Position numbers and translations under genes: made by a program
Part shown: positions 53,862 through 63,732 of the stretch, piece after piece
Layout: each line of letters opens with the position of its first letter
Numbering within the stretch: position 1 is the first letter of the stretch
Assembly (NCBI GenBank): GCA_030429545.1
Contig: JAUIFF010000013.1
Span: forward strand, 1-64,000
DNA length: 64,000 nucleotides
Source of the DNA: Polyangia bacterium
Lineage (GTDB): Bacteria > Myxococcota_A > Polyangia > Nannocystales > Nannocystaceae
Reading direction: 5' to 3'
Notes under the pieces: generated by a model
Database searches by the model: none
What the model saw: only the letters and a program-made list of their open reading frames with translations
What the model was told of the DNA's origin: nothing

Positions 53862-55589
53862 CTAGGCCCGTGGCCGCGTACGCGATTTGCGGGGTGCCTT
53901 GCGTTTGCCGCGAAAGCGCTTGGCCTCGGCCAGCAGCGCGGTGGCATGTTCGCGGGCACTTTTTGTCACCCGTGAGCCACCGAGCATGCGGGCCAGCTCC
54001 TCCACCCGCTGTTTGGCGGTGAGCTGCGAAACCCGGGTGGTGGTGCGGCCGTCCTCGGTGTGCTTGGTGACGTGCAGGTGGTTTGTTGCAAATGCAGCAA
54101 TCTGCGGGAGGTGGGTAATGCACAGCACCTGGCGGCCGACCGAGGCGTGGTAGAGCCTGCGGCCGATGGCCTCGGCAACCGCCCCGCCGACGCCGGCATC
54201 GACCTCGTCGAACACGTAGGTCGTGATGTGATCGCCGGTGGCGAGGACCCCCTTGATCGCGAGCAACACGCGCGATAGTTCGCCCCCAGAGGCAACTTTT
54301 GTCAGGGGCGCGACCGGTTCTCCCGGGTTGGCTGAAAACAAGAACTCGACCCCGTCGAGCCCCCGGGGGCCGAGCTCGCGCAGGTCATTGATGGCAACTT
54401 CGAGGCGAGCATTTTGCATATGCAACACACCGAGCTCCGCCTCGATCGCGGTTGCGAGTTTGGCCCCGGCCGCCCGCCTGGTTTCGCGGAGTTTGACGGC
54501 CAGTTGCTGGCAGTGCTCGCGCAGGTCCTGTTCGCGTTGTTTGAGCTCTTCGAGGTGTTCGTCGGCATGCTCGATGGTGTCGAGTTCTTCGCGCATCTCC
54601 TCGAGCCGTTGGGCGAGGTCATCTGGCTCGACCCCGTGTTTGCGGCGCAGGCCCTCGAGGTCGTGCAGGCGCTCCTGGGCAAACTCGAATTCCGCGGGGT
54701 CGATCTCGAGTTCTCCGGCAAACCGCACGGCCGCGGCAGCAGCCTCTTCGCAGGCGACTTGGGCGGCAATCAGCTGCTCTGAGAGCTCCCCCAACACCGG
54801 CGAATCGTCACTGCCACGGCGTGCTTCGTCGAGCAGGGTGGAGATCCGTCCGGTGATGGCATCGTCGGACTCGTAGAGCACGTCGTGGGCTTGGCGGGCG
54901 AAGGCCAGCCACTTGTGGGCATCTCGCATGAGCGAGAGACGAGCCCGCAGCTCGCTGTACTCGCCCGGTTGTGGGGCGATTCGCTCGAGTTCCTCGAGTT
55001 GAAACCGCAGGTAGTCAGCCCGGGTTGCCCCCTCCGCAACCTGTTTGTGAAGTGCGTCGAGGGCCTGTTTTGCCTGTTGCCAGCTGCGGTAGGCTTTTTG
55101 ATAATTGTCGAGCTGCTTGGGTTTATTTGCATAGGCATCGAGTAGCTCGATGTGCCGGGCAACGTGGGTGAGGGAGTGGTATTCGTGCTGACTGCAGATA
55201 TCAATGAGGTGCTCGCCTAGGTGTTCGAGGACACCGACAGTGGCGAGTTCGGATTGGACAAAGCAGCGTCCGCGACCACCCCGACCCACAACCCGCGCTA
55301 GCACCAGGCCATCGGGCCCGTCGACCTCGACCCCGAGATTGTCGAGCAGGTCCTGGGTGCGCAGCCGAGTGGCCGCCGTCAGCTCGAACTGTGCCTCGAC
55401 CCGGGCACGCAATTCACCACTGCGGACAAGCCCAGACCGACCACGAGCACCGCGAAGCAAGCCTAGGGCATCGACGATCATCGATTTCCCGGCACCTGTC
55501 TCTCCGGTGAGTACCGTCATACCGGTGCCGAGCTCCAGGCTGACATCGTCGATCAGGGCGAGGCCACGAATTCGCAAATAGGTGAGCAC
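53862..55589 (-). CDS. recN: DNA repair protein RecN
   Basis: A 575-residue SMC-like ATPase for double-strand break repair. The N-terminus MLTYLRIRGLALIDDVSLEL and Walker A GETGAGKS (about 30-37) are typical, as is the DICSQHEYHSL segment. A coiled coil spans about 170-370. The C-terminal head has the ABC signature SGGELSR and Walker B TYVFDEVDAGVGG. The last 25 residues are Arg/Lys-rich. Start GTG or ATG at 55589. TGYANNTRCA sites at 54087 and 54415 lie in the head-coding part. No LexA box was recognised in the 167 bases upstream. Confidence 0.95.
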   Translation of the reverse strand: MLTYLRIRGLALIDDVSLELGTGMTVLTGETGAGKSMIVDALGLLRGARGRSGLVRSGELRARVEAQFELTAATRLRTQDLLDNLGVEVDGPDGLVLARVVGRGGRGRCFVQSELATVGVLEHLGEHLIDICSQHEYHSLTHVARHIELLDAYANKPKQLDNYQKAYRSWQQAKQALDALHKQVAEGATRADYLRFQLEELERIAPQPGEYSELRARLSLMRDAHKWLAFARQAHDVLYESDDAITGRISTLLDEARRGSDDSPVLGELSEQLIAAQVACEEAAAAAVRFAGELEIDPAEFEFAQERLHDLEGLRRKHGVEPDDLAQRLEEMREELDTIEHADEHLEELKQREQDLREHCQQLAVKLRETRRAAGAKLATAIEAELGVLHMQNARLEVAINDLRELGPRGLDGVEFLFSANPGEPVAPLTKVASGGELSRVLLAIKGVLATGDHITTYVFDEVDAGVGGAVAEAIGRRLYHASVGRQVLCITHLPQIAAFATNHLHVTKHTEDGRTTTRVSQLTAKQRVEELARMLGGSRVTKSAREHATALLAEAKRFRGKRKAPRKSRTRPRA

Positions 55590-55756
55590 CTGCGGTTCTT
55601 AGCAGGCGAGCGTAAATATCGCTACGGGTGAACGGGGGCGGCGAATTTCTGTGCCTACAACGAAATTTGCCGGCCTGGGTCAGCGATGACGGCCGCGTGT
55701 GGGTGGGTACCGCGTTTGCAATTGTATCTCTCAAATGAACTCGGTACCCTTCGCCC

Positions 55757-57013
55757 ATGGTTCGCTCGTCTTTGTCTTGTACTTTTGTGTTAGCCGCGAG
55801 TTGTCTCGCCCTCGCATGCCAATCGGGCTCTGGAGATCCTACCGGGTCGAGCGCTTCGGAAACCGGCACGGATACCGATGCAACCACGGGCACCGACACA
55901 AGTGATCCCACGACTGCGGGGCCGACCGGGCCCACCACCGACAGCGATACGACGCCCACCGGTAGTGAGACCGACGCAACCGACTCGTCGGGCTCGGAGA
56001 CCATGAATCCAACCGACGCGACGACGGACCCGAGTGAGACGGATGCGACGACGGACCCGACGGATGCGACGACGGACCCGACGGATGCGACGACGGACCC
56101 GACCGACGCGACGACCGACGATCCAACCGACAATATGACCGATCCGACGGATGCGACGACCGACCCCTCCGACACGGAGATGACGGTCGACCCAACCACG
56201 GATACCGACACGGATACCGACACCGACACCGGTATGGACACGATGGGGGTCGACGACGATGACATGGACGGCATCCCCAACGACGACGACCCGTTCCCCG
56301 ACGATCCGGACCTGCCCGGCGCTGCCCTCCCGTTCAAGGTGTATGCACACTCATCGAGTCGGCTCTACACCATGGCCGTGGAAGAGCCCTACGAAATCGC
56401 CGAGGTCGGTCCGTTCTCCTTCGACCAGCAGGCTGGCTCGGTCACCGACATCGCCATCGATCGCTGGGGGGTGCTGTACGCGATTACCTTTAACGACCTG
56501 TTTGTGTGTAACCCGAGCAATGCCGCCTGTTACTTTTTGGGCGACCTGCCGCCCGGGAGCACCAACGGCCTGACACTGGTCCCGCCCGGGGTCATCGATA
56601 TGGATGATGATACATTGATTGCCGTGGCCAACAACGGCAACTGGTACCGTGTTGATGTCGTCGGCATGCAGGCGATGTTTACCCAGATTGGCCAGTACGG
56701 CATGGGCTATCAGTCCAGTGGCGATGCCTACTCGATCGAAGGTGTTGGCACCTACGGGGCGGTCAACGGCCCGGGCAATGCCGATCTCATCGTCGAGGTC
56801 GAGCCGAGCACAGGGATGGCCCTGCAGACGATCAGTCAGACAGATGGCTATGCATCGATCTACGGGCTCGCCGGCTGGCAGGGGGCGATTTTCGCCTTCA
56901 ACGCGTCGGGGCATGTCCTCAAGATCGACCCCGATCTCGGTGATGTTGAGGTGCTGACCAACGCCGGAATCTCGTGGTGGGGTGCCGGCGTTCGCACGGT
57001 GTTGCCGCAATAA
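55757..57013 (+). CDS. Lipoprotein with Thr/Asp repeat linker and C-terminal beta domain
   Basis: A 418-residue lipoprotein. Lipobox CLALAC lies at about residues 16-21. Residues 25-165 are a low-complexity linker with D-A-T-T-D-P-T repeats. A short Asp-rich calcium-binding motif (DDDDMDGIPNDDDPFPDD, thrombospondin type 3-like) follows near 168-186. The last 225 residues lack a named family, but their repeated short beta segments (for example VTDIAIDRWGVLYAITF) suggest a propeller. Likely surface exposed. An intrinsic terminator follows. Confidence 0.85.
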   Translation: MVRSSLSCTFVLAASCLALACQSGSGDPTGSSASETGTDTDATTGTDTSDPTTAGPTGPTTDSDTTPTGSETDATDSSGSETMNPTDATTDPSETDATTDPTDATTDPTDATTDPTDATTDDPTDNMTDPTDATTDPSDTEMTVDPTTDTDTDTDTDTGMDTMGVDDDDMDGIPNDDDPFPDDPDLPGAALPFKVYAHSSSRLYTMAVEEPYEIAEVGPFSFDQQAGSVTDIAIDRWGVLYAITFNDLFVCNPSNAACYFLGDLPPGSTNGLTLVPPGVIDMDDDTLIAVANNGNWYRVDVVGMQAMFTQIGQYGMGYQSSGDAYSIEGVGTYGAVNGPGNADLIVEVEPSTGMALQTISQTDGYASIYGLAGWQGAIFAFNASGHVLKIDPDLGDVEVLTNAGISWWGAGVRTVLPQ

Positions 57014-57030
57014 CCCATCGCGCAATGGAG

Positions 57031-57062
57031 GTGCCATCGCCAACCGCGGTGGCATCTTTTAT
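57031..57062 (+). terminator. Rho-independent terminator after the 55757-57013 lipoprotein gene
   Basis: TGCCATCGC (57032-57040) pairs with GCGGTGGCA (57046-57054) through nine pairs including one U-G, around a 5-base loop. CTTTTA and an alternating AT tract follow. Confidence 0.85.
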
Positions 57063-57101
57063 ATATATGTATAAACAAATCTGACAGGTAGGTGAGCGGG
57101 T

Positions 57102-58203
57102 TTGGAACAGACAGACATTCTCATCGTCGGTGCGGGTCCTACCGGGTTGGCGGCCGCGCTGTTTCTCGCACAACGGGGGCATCGGGCCCGTATTGTCGAG
57201 CGCCGAACCACACCATCACCGCACTCGAAGGCGTTTGGCGTGAATGCTCGCTCCCTCGAGTTGTTGCAGGGCTCGGGCGTCACCGAGCAGTTTTTGCAAA
57301 ACGGCCGCAGGCTCGAGCGACTCAATCTTCGCCGTCACGGCCGGCACTTGGCGAGCTTGGAGTTTGCGAATGTCGACCATCCGTACCCGTTTTTGTGTGT
57401 TCAAAGCCAGGCCGACTCCGAACGCCTCCTAGCCGAAGCTGTGCATGCGCGTGGGGTTGTGGTTGAGCGCGGCAAGACTGTCGTGGATATCAAGCAGGCA
57501 GCCGACCAACGTGGCCGTTGCGATCGAGTCGGTTGGCGGGGTCGAGACAATCCGCGCAGGTGTGGTGCTGGGAGCCGACGGCTCCCGCAGCCAGGTGCGA
57601 CAGACGCTCGGGATCGCGTTTGTCGGCGAGGCGAACAACGAGGCGTGGAAACTCTACGACATCGAGCTCGATGTGCCACTTGCCCGCGATGAAGCACATG
57701 TGTTTTTACTCGACGGTGGCGGCATGTTTGTCGTCCGTCATACCGGGGATATTTGGCGCGTGCTCGGAACTGGGGCGGATTTACTTGGGGCGTTGCCGGC
57801 CGGTACTCGGTGTGGGCGGATACATTGGGAGTCGGACTTTGGGATCAGCAATCGCGTGGCCCAACAGTTTTCTTGTGGATGCATCTATCTCGCAGGGGAC
57901 GCGGCCCACACCCACGCGGGCATTGGCGCACGCGGCATGAACCTCGGGATCGAGGACGCGTTTGTGTTTGCGGCGCTCTATGACAGGGGGCAACTCGATC
58001 GCTACGACCAACTCCGGCGGCCGGTTGTCGAAAAGGTGGTTGGGCAGATCAAACGGGCCATGACGCTTCCACGAGGAAAGTCGTTGCCAAGCCGATTTGT
58101 CAGGCGGTTTCCAGGGGTGGTGCGCGTGGTGATGGGTGTCGCCCACAGGTTTGCCGAACCGTGGGTTTTGGGGCTCGACCACGAACTCGGGATTGAGCCC
58201 TAG
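57102..58203 (+). pseudogene. FAD-dependent monooxygenase with one frameshift
   Basis: A PHBH-type flavoprotein monooxygenase split in two frames. The 5' frame (57102 to about 57503, TTG start behind AGGTGAG) has the dinucleotide motif GAGPTGLAAALFLAQRG. The 3' frame, from about 57506, has the second FAD motif LGADGSRSQ and the third, YLAGDAAHTHAGIGARGMN, and ends at 58203. Removing one C from GACCAACG (57502-57509) restores a continuous protein of about 366 residues. Either the gene is recently broken, a programmed shift occurs, or there is a sequencing error. Everything else about the gene looks intact. Substrate unknown; family members hydroxylate aromatic or polyketide compounds. Confidence 0.82.
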
Positions 58204-58208
58204 CGGCC

Positions 58209-58306
58209 CGAAGAGCGAACCGGAGAGCGAACCGGAGAGCGAACCGGAGAGCGAACCGAAGCGCGAACCGAAGCGCGAACCGAAGCGCGAACCGAAGCGC
58301 GAACCG
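58209..58306. repeat. 12-bp minisatellite, about eight copies
   Basis: Head-to-tail 12-bp units follow the monooxygenase stop: first about four of GAGAGCGAACCG, then four of AAGCGCGAACCG. The switch shows two expansion steps from related units. The period is a multiple of three, so frames stay open, but the array lies after the stop codon and is probably non-coding. Confidence 0.85.
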
Positions 58307-58344
58307 GAGTTAGCTGCGTGAGACCGCGTGAGCGCGCTGGCGAC

Positions 58345-59682
58345 TTACGGACGGTAGCCAACTTCCGACCGCACATCGTCGATCCACACCCGATCGCTGC
58401 CCGCCGAGACCGAGCCATCTTTTTCGTATACCCAGCGAAAGGTGTGGAGTCCGGCGCTCACCGGGAACGAGACGTCGGCGGCGGGATTGATCCCTGACCA
58501 CTCTCCGGTTGCCACATCGTCGATAAAAAACCGCAGTTCGTCGAAGGTGGCCTCGGTTGACTCTCGGTGGACAAACGCAATTTCGCCATCGGCATCGAAC
58601 TGCAGCGTGAGCTCGGCGGACGACGACTGGTTGTGGCTGATGTTGCCGTTTTCGCCAGCCCACATATCGTTGACTTCCATCGTGTCTGAGGCGAAGAACT
58701 CGACATCGCCACCGACGGTCCAGTGTTCGGCGAACGATTGTGTGATCTCGAAGGTGTCTAAAAAGCCCGTGCACTCGTTGGCCACGGTGCAGCTGTCCGG
58801 GTCGCAGGTCAGCTCGCCGCCAAAAAACAGGAGGTCCGGGCAGGTTTGCAGAACCATGCCATCGCACTCTTCGCCCTCGTCGGCCTGGAGTTCGCCGTCG
58901 CCACAGTGCGGGCCCTTGGCCGAGCAGTCTGGGGTGCAGCTGCCGTAGCCGCCGTCGTTGAGGCCGTCGTCGCAAACTTCGCCGAACCAGTCGTCGAGAA
59001 AGCCGTCACCACAGTGGGGGCCAAGTGCTGTGCAGTCCTCAGCACATCCGCCATAGGCGTCGTCATTGATCCCGTCATCACAAACTTCACCGTCGTCGAC
59101 ATCGACGTTGGCGTCGCCGCAATAGGCAGCAAATGCCGTGCAGTCCTCCGAACAGCCGTCATAAGCGTTGTCGTTGACCCCGTCGTCGCAAATTTCACCG
59201 TCGTCGACATCGACATTGGCATCGCCGCAGTACGGAGCGAGCGCCGAACAATCCTCGGCACATCCGCCATAGGAGTTGTCGTTGACTCCGTCGTCGCAGA
59301 CTTCGTCGCCGTTGACTTCGCCATCGCCACAGCTGCCAGGGTCGGTATCTGTTGCCGAGTTTGAGGTTTCGCTGGTTTCCGAGTCTGTCTCGGTGTCGGT
59401 GGTGTCAGAGTCTGAGTCGGTGTCGGTCTCGGTTTCCGAGAGCGAGTCGGTGTCGGTGTTGGTGTCGGTTTCGGTTTCACTCGGCCCGGCGGTCGGAATT
59501 TCCGTGGTCGTCTGCGGGGCACCTGTGGTTGTGGTCGGCTCCTCCGAGTCGGATTCGAATTCGTCATCGGTGAGTGCCGAAGTCGTCTCCGCTGGCTGTG
59601 CACAGGCGACCAGCAACACACAACACGCACTCAGGGCCAGTGACGGTAGGGGTACTAGACACGCAAAATTCGACATCTTCAT
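58345..59682 (-). CDS. Lipoprotein with DUF4215 Cys-rich repeats
   Basis: A 445-residue lipoprotein. ATG at 59682 has GGAG seven bases ahead. Lipobox LLVAC lies at about residues 22-26. A Thr/Ser/Asp/Glu linker covers about 30-110. Five DUF4215-type repeats (about 115-295) follow, each C-G-D-x-x-x-D-x-G-E-x-C-D-D-G-x-N-D-x-x-Y-x-x-C-x-x-D-C. The last 150 residues resemble a beta-sandwich with a Ser/His-rich surface. DUF4215 repeats are typical of myxobacterial surface proteins. The next gene on this strand is the phosphatase-like lipoprotein at 59861-60901. Confidence 0.9.
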   Translation of the reverse strand: MKMSNFACLVPLPSLALSACCVLLVACAQPAETTSALTDDEFESDSEEPTTTTGAPQTTTEIPTAGPSETETDTNTDTDSLSETETDTDSDSDTTDTETDSETSETSNSATDTDPGSCGDGEVNGDEVCDDGVNDNSYGGCAEDCSALAPYCGDANVDVDDGEICDDGVNDNAYDGCSEDCTAFAAYCGDANVDVDDGEVCDDGINDDAYGGCAEDCTALGPHCGDGFLDDWFGEVCDDGLNDGGYGSCTPDCSAKGPHCGDGELQADEGEECDGMVLQTCPDLLFFGGELTCDPDSCTVANECTGFLDTFEITQSFAEHWTVGGDVEFFASDTMEVNDMWAGENGNISHNQSSSAELTLQFDADGEIAFVHRESTEATFDELRFFIDDVATGEWSGINPAADVSFPVSAGLHTFRWVYEKDGSVSAGSDRVWIDDVRSEVGYRP

Positions 59683-59860
59683 GGCAGGCTCCAAACACGT
59701 AGCGTCAGGCTATGTCTGATTGTACATGGCGATACAGACAGTGTGCTCGGAATTTGTTGAGAGCGGTGCTCCAGCAGCCCTAGCTTGGGTTTGCGCAGCA
59801 CGGGCGTGCCTGCCCGCGGGGCGCGATCCGTTGATGTTGCAACGACTTTGAGCGGGGGCG

Positions 59861-60901
59861 TTAGCCGGAGATATCGGCGAGCGTGATGGTTTTCTCGAAG
59901 TCGAGGTTGCCGTCGCGGTCATAAAACGCACCGGTCATTTGCTCGCCGATGATCTCGACCCACATAAACCCCTCTTTTTGATCGTCCTCAAAGTCGACGG
60001 GGTTGTTGTTGCGACGCTCTAGGTCAGTGGTTTTTGCGGCCGCACCCGAGACGATAAATTGCGTGCCACATGTCGGGTGAAGCCACTGCCGGGTGTGGTC
60101 GTGGCCCGAGAAAAACACGTTGATGGTCCCGCAGACCTGGGCGTCGAAGGTATCTTTGATGTTGCCGCCAGCGAGGAACGTCGAGTTCAGCCCCTCGTAG
60201 TTGCCGGCGTTGCCGTGGGCACCATTGGAGATGTAGGGGTGGTGGGCCAGGCCAATTTTCCACTTGGCCGTGCTCGCGGCGAGTGCCCCCGCGAGCCAGT
60301 CGCGTTGCTCTTGCAGGGTTTCGGCGAGCATCATGCGGTGGGTGTCGAGGGCAAAGAACTCGACGTTCCCCGCGGTCCACGAGTACCACTCGTTGGGCAG
60401 GAACCACTTCTCGCTGTAGTTGGTGTACTCGATTTCATACTCGCTTTTGTCCCACTCGGGGATCACTGCCCCGTAGTCGTGGTTGCCGAGCACGATGTAA
60501 AACCGAAACCCGATGTCGGCGTAGGGCAGCTCGAACTTGTCTTGAAACTGCTGGTCGTCGACCGACACCACGCCGTCGTCGTAGAAGTTGTCACCTAGGT
60601 AGAGGGCAAAATCGCAGCCGCGATCGGCACAAATTTGTTCGACCGCATCGGCGACGGCGTACTGTGCTTCGTTGCCTTCACCACCATCACCAAACGCGAT
60701 AAATCGGACTGGCTCGTCAATAGGTCCAGCTGTTTCGGTATCGGTGTCCGTCGTGTCGGTGTCGGTGTCGGTCCCGGTTGTCGACTCGCCACCCGTCTCG
60801 CTGGTCTCGCCTTGGGTTTGAGATGTCGAGGATTCGCCACCGCAGGCGGTAGCAGTCGCAAGCAACAACGAGACGGCATAGACAGGACAGCGACGCAACA
60901 T
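59861..60901 (-). CDS. Purple acid phosphatase-like metallophosphatase lipoprotein
   Basis: A 346-residue lipoprotein. Start at 60901; lipobox ATATAC at about residues 15-20; a Thr/Asp/Glu linker (about 25-60). The rest is a calcineurin-like phosphatase of the tartrate-resistant acid phosphatase type with metal ligands Asp in FGDGG (near 70), GDNFYDDG (near 103), GNHDYG (near 140), HHPYIS (near 220) and GHDH (near 267). The conserved Tyr of GDNFYD and the GNHD block fit the di-iron class. It should release phosphate from esters outside the cell. The 178 bases downstream (59683-59860) hold no gene. Confidence 0.92.
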   Translation of the reverse strand: MLRRCPVYAVSLLLATATACGGESSTSQTQGETSETGGESTTGTDTDTDTTDTDTETAGPIDEPVRFIAFGDGGEGNEAQYAVADAVEQICADRGCDFALYLGDNFYDDGVVSVDDQQFQDKFELPYADIGFRFYIVLGNHDYGAVIPEWDKSEYEIEYTNYSEKWFLPNEWYSWTAGNVEFFALDTHRMMLAETLQEQRDWLAGALAASTAKWKIGLAHHPYISNGAHGNAGNYEGLNSTFLAGGNIKDTFDAQVCGTINVFFSGHDHTRQWLHPTCGTQFIVSGAAAKTTDLERRNNNPVDFEDDQKEGFMWVEIIGEQMTGAFYDRDGNLDFEKTITLADISG

Positions 60902-61084
60902 TAGGAACCTCCGGGCGAATGCGACCCGTGACGGGGCCGAAACCCAATCTACCGAGCAACCATTCAATTGCGCAAGCCTGCGCCTGAGTGCAGCGACCTC
61001 GGTTGACTGTGTTCCCGCGAGGGGTCTACCCGCGGCTAGTTGTCGCCGGTCAAGGGGATGGCATCGGCTGCTAAACTGGGGTTG

Positions 61085-63499
61085 ATGTCGGCCGAGACGG
61101 AGTTGGAGTTCGAACGCACGATTGCCCGTGTGGCACCTGCGAGAGGTCCGGCAACGACACTCTCGACCGGGCAGTTGTTCGCCAGTCGCTATGAAATTCG
61201 CGGGCTGCTTGGTGAAGGTGGCATGGGAGCCGTGTACAAAGTGTTCGACCGCGAGGTCGAAGAAGTTGTCGCGCTCAAGGTGTTGCTCGGGCCCGCGGCA
61301 GCTTCGAGTGAGGCGGTCGAACGCTTTCGTCGCGAGGTTCGACTGGCACGCCGGGTGACCCATCGCAACGCGGCACGGACCTACGATCTAGGCGAGCACG
61401 AGGGCGTCCGGTTTTTGACGATGGAGTTTGTCAACGGCCGCAGCCTTTCGGATGTGCTGGAAAAACGCGGAACCCTAGGGGTGGGTTGCGCGGCCTCAAC
61501 AACCGCCGAGATCTGTGACGGACTCGCGGCTGCGCATGCGGCTGAAGTTATCCACCGCGACCTCAAACCGGCCAACGTGTTGGTCGAGACCACCGGCCGG
61601 GTGGTGCTGACCGACTTCGGGATCGCCCGGGCATTGCAGGGCAGCGAAGTCACACTCAACTCGACAGGGTTGATGGGTACCCCGGCATATATGGCTCCTG
61701 AGCAAGTTTCGGGGGGGACCGTTGGCCCCCACACCGACATCTATGCCGCCGGGATGATCCTCTACGAAACGCTCACGGGAACCCTGCCGTTTCGCGGGGA
61801 CAATGCGATTGCCATGGCGATCGCCCGGCTCAACGAGGAGCCCGTCGACCCGCGTCAACACGCGGCGCTCCCCGATGCGCTGGCCGAATTGATTTTGGTG
61901 TGTCTCGCCCGTGAGCCCGAAAAACGGCCCGCGTCAGCATCTGAACTTGGAGACATGTTGCGGGCGTTCACTGACGGCGCCACGCCTCCCGAGGTTTCGC
62001 TAATGACAAGGGCCGGCATCACGGCCCATCTCACCGGCATGACGACAACGCCGCGGACGACCGACCGGCGTTGGACTGCAGCGCTCCCGAGCGAACGGAC
62101 CCTCGCAGTCGTGCCGTTTCGCTTTCGCGGCAAGAGTGACGATGCCTACCTCGCCGAGGCACTGACCGACGAGCTCATCGACATCCTCTCGCGCACAAAG
62201 GGTTTACGGGTGTCTGGCAGCGGCGCCACGGCCAAGTACGCCGACAAAAGTGATCGCGACCCCCGGGTGATAGGCCAGGAGCTCGGGGTCGATGTGATTG
62301 TCGATGGCAGCGTACAGATGGCCGGCAAGCGCGTGCGGATCAACGCTCGTCTCGAAGATGTTTCCAACGGGTTTCAGCTGTGGAGCGAACGCTTTGATGG
62401 CCTGCTCGAAGATGTGTTTGAGCTGCAGGACAAAATGGCCACGCGGATCGCCGAGGCGCTGCGGATCGAACTCAACAACCTCGTCCATCGCGGCGAAGCG
62501 CCTGCCGAGGCGATCGAGCTCTATCTCAAGGCTCGGCAATCCCTCAAGGGGTTTCAAACCGGCAACAAAAGCAAGGCGATCGACATGCTCGAGCGCAGCT
62601 TGGCGCTCGCCCCCGCGTTTAAACCGGCGCTTGCCACCCATGCACTCGCGTGCCTGCGGGCCTGGTTTGATCCCGACGAACTCGCCAAGCGCGACTGGGG
62701 TGCATATACACGAGAATCAGTTGCACGTGCACTTGAGCAGGCCCCCGAACTCGCCGACACCCACTACATCGCCGCGCGTATGAAGGTTCAGCTCGGCGAA
62801 TACCAACAGGCGGCCTGCTGCCTGGCCAAGGCGCTTGAGATCGCCCCGACCTGTGCTGAGGTCCATGAGTACCTCGGGAGCCTCCAGTGCGAAGCTGGTC
62901 GCACCAAGACCGGGATGCGCCACATCAAACTCGCCCACGAACTCGACCCGTCGCTCGAGGTTGGCCTCTTCGATGTCGCCCGCGGTCACGCACTTCACGG
63001 TGACCTCGACAAGTTTGAGGCCGTGCTCGATGAGCTCCGGTCCCGCGGCGGGCAGCGCAACCTCGCCACCCAGATCCTCGAGACGAGAGTGGCGAGTTGG
63101 CATCGCGACACGGAGCGTGTACGGCGCGTGTTGCAATACATTCCCGACGATAAGGCTCCCTCGCGGGAGCTGATTCGCCGGCACATCCGAGCCCTGCTGT
63201 GTTCGCAGCAACAGCTCACGGAGTACACCGACTACTTCGAGAAGTTGCTCGCCAGGCCCGATGTCAACAAACGGTTCTTGACGGTGAGCTTCCAAACGGC
63301 AGCTGAGGTCATGGCCTTTCATCGCAAGTACGACGAGGCTCTCAACTACATCACCCAGGCTGCCGACGTCGTGTTAGTCGATGTCGACTGGATCAACCTC
63401 TGTCCGTTGTTCGAAGAGATCCGGACGGAGGATGCATTTCGTGCGGCAGTTCGAAAAGTTCGGCGGCGCGCCGAGGGGATTTGGCGCGTTTCGACATAA
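61085..63499 (+). CDS. Ser/Thr protein kinase with FlgO-like and TPR domains
   Basis: About 804 residues from ATG 61085; in-frame starts at 61058 (ATG) and 61040 (TTG) also exist. Residues 35-300 are a Hanks-type kinase: glycine loop GEGGMGAVYK, Lys in VALKVL (near 63), catalytic HRDLKPANV (near 157), DFG and the activation-loop GTPAYMAPEQ. Residues about 340-460 match the FlgO/TolB-like module found in adenylate cyclase-TPR proteins (LAVVPFRFRGKSDDAYLAEA region, GVDVIVDGSV). Residues 475-800 are TPR-like helices. There is no membrane helix, so it is cytoplasmic. Two palindromes at 62701 and 62722 lie 21 bases apart in the TPR-coding part. Confidence 0.93.
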   Translation: MSAETELEFERTIARVAPARGPATTLSTGQLFASRYEIRGLLGEGGMGAVYKVFDREVEEVVALKVLLGPAAASSEAVERFRREVRLARRVTHRNAARTYDLGEHEGVRFLTMEFVNGRSLSDVLEKRGTLGVGCAASTTAEICDGLAAAHAAEVIHRDLKPANVLVETTGRVVLTDFGIARALQGSEVTLNSTGLMGTPAYMAPEQVSGGTVGPHTDIYAAGMILYETLTGTLPFRGDNAIAMAIARLNEEPVDPRQHAALPDALAELILVCLAREPEKRPASASELGDMLRAFTDGATPPEVSLMTRAGITAHLTGMTTTPRTTDRRWTAALPSERTLAVVPFRFRGKSDDAYLAEALTDELIDILSRTKGLRVSGSGATAKYADKSDRDPRVIGQELGVDVIVDGSVQMAGKRVRINARLEDVSNGFQLWSERFDGLLEDVFELQDKMATRIAEALRIELNNLVHRGEAPAEAIELYLKARQSLKGFQTGNKSKAIDMLERSLALAPAFKPALATHALACLRAWFDPDELAKRDWGAYTRESVARALEQAPELADTHYIAARMKVQLGEYQQAACCLAKALEIAPTCAEVHEYLGSLQCEAGRTKTGMRHIKLAHELDPSLEVGLFDVARGHALHGDLDKFEAVLDELRSRGGQRNLATQILETRVASWHRDTERVRRVLQYIPDDKAPSRELIRRHIRALLCSQQQLTEYTDYFEKLLARPDVNKRFLTVSFQTAAEVMAFHRKYDEALNYITQAADVVLVDVDWINLCPLFEEIRTEDAFRAAVRKVRRRAEGIWRVST

Positions 63500-63732
63500 C
63501 GCTTGCGGCCGATGATGTTGCACGTGCATGCAATTTGAACCGGTGTACAGCCCCCGATGCCGAAGGGGCACCGGACTAAATCGCTCGAAACCGATCGGAA
63601 ATTTCACCGATGCGCCAGTTCGCCCGTTGAAATGATCGGTCAGGAGGCGGTCGAAGAATTAGCTGGCCGGGACGCTGTTATTAGACACTGCGCGCTGGTC
63701 TGCGATATCCTGAGGCCAAAGGGTGTTCAATC

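Noticed and set aside
58209..58306. Possible CRISPR or coding tail
   Set aside because: 12-bp units with no spacers, located after the stop codon of the monooxygenase frame.
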